Of a stretch of DNA of 48,550 bases, positions 42,394 through 48,550 are shown piece by piece; positions within the stretch are counted from its first letter, which is position 1, and the number at the start of each line of letters is the position of its first letter. Source of the stretch: Bryobacterales bacterium (GTDB taxonomy: Bacteria; Acidobacteriota; Terriglobia; Bryobacterales; Bryobacteraceae); NCBI GenBank assembly GCA_003135055.1, contig PLDF01000110.1, positions 1 to 48,550 of the forward strand. The letters are read 5' to 3'. The notes beneath the pieces are model-generated. The model was not told the origin of the DNA. It made no database searches and was given only the letters and a program-made list of their open reading frames with translations. A program made the position numbers and the translations under genes.

Positions 42394-43122
42394 ATGCGTG
42401 TTGCCGTTACTCTTTTCCTCGTCCTGGCCGCCGCCGCCCAGGCATTCACTTTGCTCCAGGACGGCACGCCGGTGCGCCTTCGCCTCGACCGCACCGTCTC
42501 CTCCGCCAACGTGCACGTGGGCGAGACTGTGGATTTCGAAGTCACCGAGCCCGTCATCAACCAGAATTACGTGGTCATCCCGAAAGGCGCCGTCGCCCTC
42601 GGTCGCGTCACCAAGGTGGAAACCAAGCGCCGCTTCGGACGCGCTGGCGCGCTCGAACTCAGCATCGATTCCGTGCGCCTGCCCGATGGCCGCACCATAC
42701 CCTTGCGCGCCACCTCCGAAAAGGGCGAAAACGACATGAGCGGCGCCCGTGTAGCCGCCACGATCGCGGTCTCCCCCATTCTCGTGTGGGTGAAAGGCAA
42801 GGACGTGACCTTCGAAAAAGGTACTGAAACCACCGCCTACGTCAGTGGCGACGCCCGCATCGACGAATCCCAGGCGCGTACCGGCCCCGCCCTCGCCCCA
42901 GACAGTACGGCGGATCGCAGTGCCGTCCCCGGCGCCGCGCTCACCAATGCCGACATCGTCCAAATGCAGAAAGCCAGACTCTCCGAAGAGATTATCCTGA
43001 GCAAGATCGGCATCTCCACGACCAACTTCAACACCGGCGCTCAAGACCTGATCCAGTTGAAGGAAGCCGGCGTGAACGACAACATCATTAACGCCATGGT
43101 GCAGAAATCCGGCCGCCGCTAA
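42394..43122 (+). CDS. Secreted Acidobacteria-type protein of unknown function
   Basis: A 242-residue exported protein. The ATG follows GGAGGGG and starts a signal peptide (VTLFLVLAAAAQAF). The middle is a beta-rich domain (PVRLRLDRTVSSANVHVGET, VVIPKGAVALGRVTKVE), like periplasmic stress/TrbI-type domains with a PKGA loop. The C-terminus holds a helical module (LTNADIVQMQKARLSEEIIL, FNTGAQDLIQLKEAGVNDNI) seen repeatedly at the ends of Acidobacteria secreted proteins. The middle contains a hydrophobic patch (VAATIAVSPILVWVKG). No reaction can be assigned. It stands alone between the IS630 element and the TonB receptor. Confidence 0.8.
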   Translation: MRVAVTLFLVLAAAAQAFTLLQDGTPVRLRLDRTVSSANVHVGETVDFEVTEPVINQNYVVIPKGAVALGRVTKVETKRRFGRAGALELSIDSVRLPDGRTIPLRATSEKGENDMSGARVAATIAVSPILVWVKGKDVTFEKGTETTAYVSGDARIDESQARTGPALAPDSTADRSAVPGAALTNADIVQMQKARLSEEIILSKIGISTTNFNTGAQDLIQLKEAGVNDNIINAMVQKSGRR

Positions 43123-43781
43123 CTAACCGGGTCCAGCCGCCTGTGTTCATTTCCGTGCGGCCAGTGCTCGCGCGCGACGCGCCGCCGTCGAACCGCGCTC
43201 CACACCGTCCGCCGATCGAGAGAATAACCCAGACCCAGCGCTCCGGAGCCCTCGCTGCGCACGGTTCCCGCTGATGCGAATCGACCGCGTGAGATCGTCA
43301 CTGAACGCCAACCCGAGCCACCCCCGGCCTACCGGGCGCGAAGACGAAGACCAAATTCGGAAGAGCGGCCTGAGGAAAGGAAAGTATGCAATCGAGGGGC
43401 ACTTGACGTTGTTCAGAGCATGAATGGCGTCCGTTAGTCCTCCGCCTGTGCCGCCAACGATCCGGCTCCTCGCCGGCTCTCGATTTCGATCCCGACACTG
43501 GTGTTAGCACCGAAGCGGCGTGCGGCGAGCATAGAGCGACGCCGCTCGGTGGCCAGCTTGATTCGGCGATACGACTCATGGCGCGCCTAATCAATTCAAC
43601 TAAATCGACAGACAGCACGGTCAGCCCGAAGACGGGATGTCATGTCGCAGAACTTCTCACCCAGGACACTATTGCGCCAGTCTGCTAGCGGCGCCGGCAG
43701 GACCAAGCTGGCCAACCATCGATTCGATTGTGGCGCCGCCTATGTCCTCGCTTTCCTCTTAATCGCGATCGATCCAATAGT
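43123..43781. other. 659-bp region without a recognisable gene
   Basis: No frame here has family similarity I can name. It contains the second copy of the 24-bp repeat (43648-43671). The composition is mixed, with several short coding-like patches, as expected of mutated remnants. Confidence 0.5.
43648..43671. repeat. 24-bp repeat, copy 2
   Basis: CAGAACTTCTCACCCAGGAC followed by ACTA; one mismatch to copy 1 at 40763-40786, same orientation. Confidence 0.55.
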
Positions 43782-46700
43782 TTAGAACTCGAATCGCAGG
43801 GTGGTTGCCATCTGCCGGGGCGAATAAGTAGCCGTATACTGCCCCGTTTGCGTGTTGGTATTGTTCGCACCGGAGAAAGTGTAAGTCGCGCCAATGGCCG
43901 AGAACTCGGTGTGATTGAAGACGTTGAAAGCCTCGATGCGGGCCGACACCCTGATCCTTCCGTCCCTTCCGATCCGGGCAACCTTCTGCAATGCGACGTT
44001 AAAATTGGTCCAAGACGGCTGCCGCAGGATGTTCTCGCCGATATTACCGAACGTTTCAACCGGCGCCATGCCGAATGCGGAGGTATTGAAGTTAGTGTAA
44101 TAGCTCTGCGTGAAGTTTTTCGGATTGGCAATCTCTTCGCAACGCGCGCCGCCGCCCGAAAGGGACGGATCCGAGTTGGCGGGTCCCGCGGAAACCGAAC
44201 TGCAGCTAGGTTCGAGGGGCGCCCCGCTGGAATAAACAGTCACGCCGGAAAGCACCCAGTTATCGAACACGTGTCTCAACTCGCCGAGTTGGCGTCCCGG
44301 GCCCGGCAGGTTGTACGAGTAGTTGATCGCCAGAACGTTAGTCCGGTCGTTGGACAGCGGGCCGTAGTTCCACGCGCGTTGACTGTGGTAATTATCCCAA
44401 GCTTGGGTTCCAAGCGTCTTGGAGAAGGTGTAAGAAGCGCCGAACTGGATACCATGGCGCAGCCTATGTTGCGCCTGCATTTGGAGCGAGTTGTAATTCA
44501 AGCTTGACACGCTGTCGCTGGTTTCCGAAATGCTTCCCATTCCCGGATATGCGGTTCGCAGCAAATTCGCGTTGATCTCCGTGTTGTTGAATACGTTCGC
44601 GGGGTTCGCATACGCAAACTCCGGAATGGGGTTGATCAGCAGGCTCTGCCGCGCGTCGCGGGCGTTGTTATACACGTAAGCGACATCGACTACCGTACTG
44701 AATCCGATATCCCTCTGGATGGTGATATTGGCCTCGTCGGAGTGCGCCGGCGTTTGGTTGCCCTGGTTAACGGAAGCGCCCGTCGGCGATATCGCTTCGG
44801 CTGCCGAAGCCTGGGGGATTTGACTGATAGTGCCGTAATAAACCACAGGAGTAAAGACGACTGGCGCCGCGCCGCTCTCGCCGGCCTGCCCTCCCAGATT
44901 CAAAAGGTTTTGGAAAACTCCGAACGAAGCGCGAATCGCCATCTTACCGTCTCCGAGGACGTCCCAGGCGAAACCGATGCGCGGCTCGGGATAAATGTAC
45001 GGCGTTAATTCAAAGAAACGGCCATTTCCAGTGAGCCCATCGACATGCATACCGTCCACGGGATTTCCAACGCCGGGAACCAGCGTGCCCACTAACGAAG
45101 AGAAGGTCGTGGCGCCAGTCTTGGGGTTAATCGCAACGGACTTGCCACCAACAGTCGCTGGCGCGTAAATCACGGGCGCCTGCGCAGGATTCCACAAAGA
45201 CGGGAAGAAATCCGCGAACGCCCCGTAATCCTCGTGCATGGTCCCCTGGTGGTCCAAACGGACGCCCACATCGAGGGTGAACCGCCGGCTCACTCGCCAG
45301 TTATCCTGAATATAACCCGCATTCAGCCAGTAAAAGACGTTGGGGGACTTGATATTCGATGCCTCGGTGTAAGTCTGATAGATGCCCAGGAGGGCATTCG
45401 CGTACCCATCGCCGGAATCCAACGGATTGTTTACGGAGCTGCCGAAATTGAAAGAGCCCGCATAGTTGTATCCGGCGTTGGGCTCAACCTTCGACTGATA
45501 CTCAATGTACGCGCCCGCTTTGATGTTGTGGTTGCCGATCACTTTATTGAAGTTATCCTGAATGTTGTAGTTGTCGTTGAAGTTCTTATAGGGAATCTCG
45601 TCGTTGCCCGTAGTACTGGGGTTAAAGGATACCGGCCCGACTTGGTTGCCGCCGGCAAACGTGGCAGTCGGCAGATAGTTTATGTAGGTATCGAAACAAC
45701 TCTGATTTCCGCTCTCCGTACAATAGGTCAGAGGCGATGTTCTCAACGACGGCGGGTTAAAACTGCTCGAGCGGAGAAAGGGGGGCACATTCTGATAAAA
45801 GCCGTAATTGACGTGCCCCAGCCCAAAGACGAGCTCATTCACCGTCGTTGGGGTGAGCGTGTGAACAAGATGGGCCGTGAAGGCATAACCCGGCGTATAC
45901 TGGACCTGCCCGCCGACGAGACCGACTCCGATCGTTTCGGGAGTCAGACCATTATCGTAATCGTCGGACACCCGAAGGAACAGGTTCATATTGCTCCTAA
46001 TCAGGTAGTCGAGGCGGACGGTTTCGTCCCGGCGCTTATGGTACCCGCTACTGTCGTTATCGATTAAGTTTGCGCTGTATAGCTGGCCGGGCGCCGGATT
46101 CACATATCCGTTGGGCAGGGGAAATATGTTCAAGAACTGCAGGCCGGTCGGGTCGATCCGATTCGTGGGAATGATGTTGCCCGGGAAAGGCGACCCGGTT
46201 AGAGGATCGGTAATGGTAATCCGGGTGCCGACCGAATTGACTGTGCTGGAAAAATTGCCGGCTCGCTCCAACGCCGTTGGCACATTGGCGGTCCCAGTGG
46301 TGGTGGGCACCTTGACCTGGGTGTATTCCTGGGAAGCGAAGAAGAAGAACTTCTCCCGTTGCTTGTTGTATACCTTGGGGATAGTGACCGGGCCGCCAAT
46401 GCTAAAGCCGCCCACGAAGTACCGGTAGAGGGGCCGCGCTACATCCGTCCGATTGTTGAAGAACGTGTTGGCGTTCATGTCCTCGTGCCGGCGGTTCCAA
46501 TAGGCCGAACCGTGAAATGTCTTCTGCCCGCCCTTGGAGATGATGTTGATGGCCCCGCCGGCCTGCCTGCCAAACTCGGCCTGGTAGGCGCTTGTGCTCA
46601 CCCTGACCTCGCCGATGGAGTCGAGATTGGGCGCCACGTAAGTATCGTTCTGTCCGCCGGCATCGAGGATCGTTATCCCGTCAAGCGTCACGTTCTTGTT

Positions 46701-47267
46701 GCCGGTCGACTGCCCATTGATTCCGATGCCCTGTACCGCAAAGGCGCTGGAGAGATCCCTGCTTGCAGTAGTATCCACAACACCGGGGATGAGATCCATG
46801 TACCCATAGAGGTCGCGGCCTTTCAAGGCGACTTGGCCCAGTTGCAGTTCATCGATGGTCGCGCTTCTTTCGCTGCTCGCCGTCTGAACCGGGGTCGCCT
46901 GAGCCGTTACCGATATCTGCTCAGTGACCGCGCCGATTTGAAGAGCCAGGGTTCCTAAGTCGCGGGTTTCCGAGGCGGCGAGGGCAATGTCGCGAAGCTC
47001 ATAGGCTTTGAAGCCGCCGGCATTGACGCGAAGCGAATATACGCCGGGTTGGAGATCGAGGAAGCGGAACAACCCTTTCTCGTTCGACTGGCTGGTACGT
47101 ACCTCTCCGGTGGTCTTTTCGGTCAGTGCGACTTGGGCGTTGGGAACGAGAGCGTTTCCGGGATCGGCCAACGTGCCGAGGATATTGCTGCTGATTGTTT
47201 GGCCAAAACCGGATATTGCGCCAAACGCCAAATAGACAAGGGCGCGCTTCAGACTCCTTTTCGACAT
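43782..47267 (-). CDS. TonB-dependent receptor, Oar-like, complete
   Basis: A full-length outer-membrane receptor of 1,161 residues. Signal peptide (RALVYLAFGAISGFGQ), carboxypeptidase-regulatory-like domain (about 25-105, ILGTLADPGNALVPNAQVAL), plug domain (VALKGRDLYGYMDLIPGVVD, YQAEFGRQAGGAINIISKGG) and a long beta-barrel (NRRHEDMNANTFFNNRTDVA and onward) ending in the aromatic C-terminus TLRFEF needed for outer-membrane assembly. Such receptors import large ligands or oligosaccharides with TonB energy. Good ribosome site (AAGGAGTTTTCC) and an upstream promoter. It shows what the truncated receptor at 2.1-3.4 kb must have looked like. The substrate is unknown; no SusD-like partner is visible. 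Confidence 0.95.
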   Translation of the reverse strand: MSKRSLKRALVYLAFGAISGFGQTISSNILGTLADPGNALVPNAQVALTEKTTGEVRTSQSNEKGLFRFLDLQPGVYSLRVNAGGFKAYELRDIALAASETRDLGTLALQIGAVTEQISVTAQATPVQTASSERSATIDELQLGQVALKGRDLYGYMDLIPGVVDTTASRDLSSAFAVQGIGINGQSTGNKNVTLDGITILDAGGQNDTYVAPNLDSIGEVRVSTSAYQAEFGRQAGGAINIISKGGQKTFHGSAYWNRRHEDMNANTFFNNRTDVARPLYRYFVGGFSIGGPVTIPKVYNKQREKFFFFASQEYTQVKVPTTTGTANVPTALERAGNFSSTVNSVGTRITITDPLTGSPFPGNIIPTNRIDPTGLQFLNIFPLPNGYVNPAPGQLYSANLIDNDSSGYHKRRDETVRLDYLIRSNMNLFLRVSDDYDNGLTPETIGVGLVGGQVQYTPGYAFTAHLVHTLTPTTVNELVFGLGHVNYGFYQNVPPFLRSSSFNPPSLRTSPLTYCTESGNQSCFDTYINYLPTATFAGGNQVGPVSFNPSTTGNDEIPYKNFNDNYNIQDNFNKVIGNHNIKAGAYIEYQSKVEPNAGYNYAGSFNFGSSVNNPLDSGDGYANALLGIYQTYTEASNIKSPNVFYWLNAGYIQDNWRVSRRFTLDVGVRLDHQGTMHEDYGAFADFFPSLWNPAQAPVIYAPATVGGKSVAINPKTGATTFSSLVGTLVPGVGNPVDGMHVDGLTGNGRFFELTPYIYPEPRIGFAWDVLGDGKMAIRASFGVFQNLLNLGGQAGESGAAPVVFTPVVYYGTISQIPQASAAEAISPTGASVNQGNQTPAHSDEANITIQRDIGFSTVVDVAYVYNNARDARQSLLINPIPEFAYANPANVFNNTEINANLLRTAYPGMGSISETSDSVSSLNYNSLQMQAQHRLRHGIQFGASYTFSKTLGTQAWDNYHSQRAWNYGPLSNDRTNVLAINYSYNLPGPGRQLGELRHVFDNWVLSGVTVYSSGAPLEPSCSSVSAGPANSDPSLSGGGARCEEIANPKNFTQSYYTNFNTSAFGMAPVETFGNIGENILRQPSWTNFNVALQKVARIGRDGRIRVSARIEAFNVFNHTEFSAIGATYTFSGANNTNTQTGQYTATYSPRQMATTLRFEF

Positions 47268-47342
47268 GGAAAACTCCTTCTTGTGCGAGATGGCGCGCGC
47301 GTTGGGACCAACGAGGCGCCCAATATTTAGTTGTTATCGTGA

Positions 47343-47372
47343 ACTATACGTCAGTTTGGCATCTGCCGTCAA
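47343..47372 (-). promoter_or_regulatory. Sigma-70-type promoter of the TonB receptor
   Basis: On the minus strand TTGACG (47372-47367) and TATAGT (47348-47343) are separated by 18 bp, giving a predicted start about 68 bases before the receptor ATG. The rest of the 47268-47673 gap shows no gene. Confidence 0.6.
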
Positions 47373-47673
47373 GAAAAAACCGCGGGGACCAAGTTTTTGT
47401 GCGAAATAGGGCAGAACGTGCGCTTTTCAACAATTCTTCGGCGGCGCACGCCTCTTCACACCGCTTAATGATAACCGCCGAGCGAGAAAGCGAGCGGGGT
47501 AGGCGCAGGATGGGCAGCGTGAACGGCATGGGCGCAGCGAGACTGATTCCGGTTCCGCCACCCGCTCCAGGCATCAAGGGTGGGGCAAGAATATCGCCTG
47601 GGGATCGCACGGCAAACCGGGCTCGCAATCCATTTCTCAAAATACGGGCGCAAAAATCGGCAATTGTTGTAGG

Positions 47674-47919
47674 ATGAAACTAATTGTGAATATCGAGAAC
47701 GTTCGCGCGACCACCGTTACGGTTCCGCTCGAAGCTCCGTTGCGTCACGCCAATGGCTGCCACTGGGGTCGCTTTGTCCGCACCATCCTGGAGGTGGAGA
47801 TCGGCAAAGGCTTAATCGGCTTGGGCGAAATGGGCGGCGGCGAATCGGCCGAAGACATTTTCCGAGCCGTGATCGTATCTGGCGGGATGCCCTGGGTAAC
47901 CGGTAAGGTGATCGCATGA
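47674..47919 (+). pseudogene. Enolase-superfamily (mandelate racemase/muconate lactonising type) N-terminus fused to a foreign tail
   Basis: The first 65 residues are the capping domain start of an MR/MLE-family enzyme, probably a sugar-acid dehydratase: [51 protein letters not shown]. Family members continue for more than 300 further residues with the barrel and catalytic Lys/His. Here, after FRA, the frame passes into [16 protein letters not shown] and a TGA that overlaps the next gene's ATG. That overlap suggests the tail belonged to a different gene, coupled to the downstream one. Without its barrel the product cannot be active. Confidence 0.72.
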
Positions 47920-48550
47920 TCGAACTGGCCGATACCGCTCCCGTTGTCGAAGTCGAACCCGCCGAATACAACCGGTTGCTCGGTTATCCGCCCGGCTGGG
48001 CGTTGGAAGGCCGCGCCCAGAAGCTGGCGGAAATGGCTGCAAATTGGTTCGCGAAGAACGGCCGTCCATGGGTCTACGCGCGCCAGGCGGAGAGCCTGCA
48101 CACGGCCCCTGGGTTGACCCAAGTCGGCTCGACCCAGGCCGGCTCGACCCAAAACGGATCGAGTCAAAACGGATCGAGCCAGATCGGATCGATTCAAATC
48201 GACGGTGTCCCGTTCAGCAGTCTACGCCTGCAAAGCACTTTGCAGCGCGCCGAAGCCCACAGCGTCATTCTGGTGGCGGTTGGCGCCGGCCCGGAACTGG
48301 AACGTGAGGCGCAGGCGCTCTGGCAGGATGAAAAGCCCGACGAATACTTTTTCCTCGAAATGTACGGCTCCGCCGTGGTGGAACGTCTGGTCACCATGAC
48401 CGGCGCCCGGCTTTGCTCCTGGGCCGAACAGCGGGAAATGGCCGTGCTGCCTCATTACAGTCCGGGTTATCCCGAGTGGGACATCGGCGAGCAATCGCGG
48501 CTGCTAAGCCTGATGACGCAATCGGGACGGAAACGGCTGCCTTCGCCGCT
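47916..48550 (+). CDS. Methionine-synthase reactivation-domain-like (B12-related) protein, partial
   Basis: Open to the end of the window (211 codons seen). The N-terminus ([20 protein letters not shown]) leads to a region resembling the cobalamin-dependent methionine synthase activation domain: [37 protein letters not shown] and the hallmark [20 protein letters not shown], which binds S-adenosylmethionine in MetH. Free-standing versions in anaerobes and Acidobacteria reactivate corrinoid proteins. Between residues 67 and 96 lies a pentapeptide repeat (TQxGS type) not expected in the family. The start ATG overlaps the stop of the preceding fused frame. Confidence 0.8.
   Translation, partial: MIELADTAPVVEVEPAEYNRLLGYPPGWALEGRAQKLAEMAANWFAKNGRPWVYARQAESLHTAPGLTQVGSTQAGSTQNGSSQNGSSQIGSIQIDGVPFSSLRLQSTLQRAEAHSVILVAVGAGPELEREAQALWQDEKPDEYFFLEMYGSAVVERLVTMTGARLCSWAEQREMAVLPHYSPGYPEWDIGEQSRLLSLMTQSGRKRLPSP
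48114..48203 (+). repeat. Six 15-bp tandem repeats within the reactivation-domain gene
   Basis: Units of the form TCGACCCAAAACGGA (consensus TCG-ANY-CAR-RNC-GGM) run head to tail six times in frame, encoding [L/S]-[T/S/I]-Q-x-[G/D]. Copy number could vary by slippage in 5-residue steps without frameshift. Confidence 0.85.

Noticed and set aside
42238..43044. 268-codon minus-strand frame opposite the secreted protein
   Set aside because: Low-complexity Gly/Asp-rich antisense translation; the plus-strand gene has a ribosome site, signal peptide and family-like C-terminus.
44742..46958. Several plus-strand frames opposite the complete TonB receptor
   Set aside because: Shadows of the receptor's codon structure with no independent evidence.
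48114..48203. CRISPR-like array
   Set aside because: The units are contiguous 15-mers without spacers and lie inside a reading frame.

Overview
The window looks like a chromosomal segment of a soil Acidobacteriota of the Solibacter/Bryobacter type. This is inferred from gene content: Oar-like TonB receptors with an N-terminal carboxypeptidase-regulatory-like domain, paired DUF1080 proteins, long Reg_prop/Y_Y_Y sensor kinases, a WD40/TolB propeller of the kind fused to Ser/Thr kinases, PQQ dehydrogenases and plant-polysaccharide hydrolases. No rRNA or complete tRNA is present, so the placement is not proven.

Layout. 1-2.2 kb: the end of a histidine kinase followed by three tandem response regulators. 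The third is cut inside its sigma-54 AAA+ domain at about 2.18 kb, where it meets a TonB receptor on the other strand that is cut in mid-gene. 2.1-5.0 kb (minus): two DUF1080 proteins and that receptor. 5.0-8.7 kb (plus): a propeller sensor kinase and its regulator, then a frameshifted oligogalacturonate-lyase-like propeller protein. 10.2-17.7 kb (minus): a saccharide operon (Gfo/Idh/MocA oxidoreductase with an in-frame amber codon, isopropylmalate/isocitrate-type dehydrogenase, GH140-like DUF5060/DUF4038 glycosidase, amidohydrolase, GH43) and then a serine hydrolase. 17.7-20.7 kb (plus, divergent across 31 bp): dihaem cytochrome c, PQQ dehydrogenase and GntR/FCD regulator, all translationally coupled. 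20.8-22.8 kb: a decayed small secreted protein and a sialate O-acetylesterase.

23-42 kb is a mosaic of mobile DNA. It holds two group II intron 3' ends, two 3' halves of a tRNA-Gly(CCC) gene in direct orientation 16.2 kb apart, one 3' half of tRNA-Thr(CGT), a decayed tyrosine integrase, a truncated IS3 element and a complete IS630 element with a frameshifted transposase. Short tandem repeats lie beside each tRNA fragment. Between the tRNA-Gly halves lies an apparently intact cargo. It is a seven-gene minus-strand operon (GMC oxidoreductase, protoglobin, flavin disulfide reductase, Tat-signal haloacid-dehalogenase-like protein, tri-domain haem/P460 cytochrome, epoxide-hydrolase-like enzyme, DUF302 protein) divergent from a two-component system (NarL-type regulator plus propeller sensor kinase). 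An alpha/beta hydrolase and a broken WD40 gene follow. This cargo is the best candidate for an undescribed system: a regulated redox/dehalogenation or haem-based stress module.

42-48.5 kb: a secreted Acidobacteria-type protein, a complete TonB receptor with a good sigma-70 promoter, an enolase-superfamily N-terminus fused to the tail of another gene, and the start of a protein resembling the methionine-synthase B12-reactivation domain, with six 15-bp tandem repeats.

Caution: many genes carry single-base indels, and two joins occur in mid-gene near the window ends. Real decay and sequencing or assembly error cannot be separated from the sequence alone.
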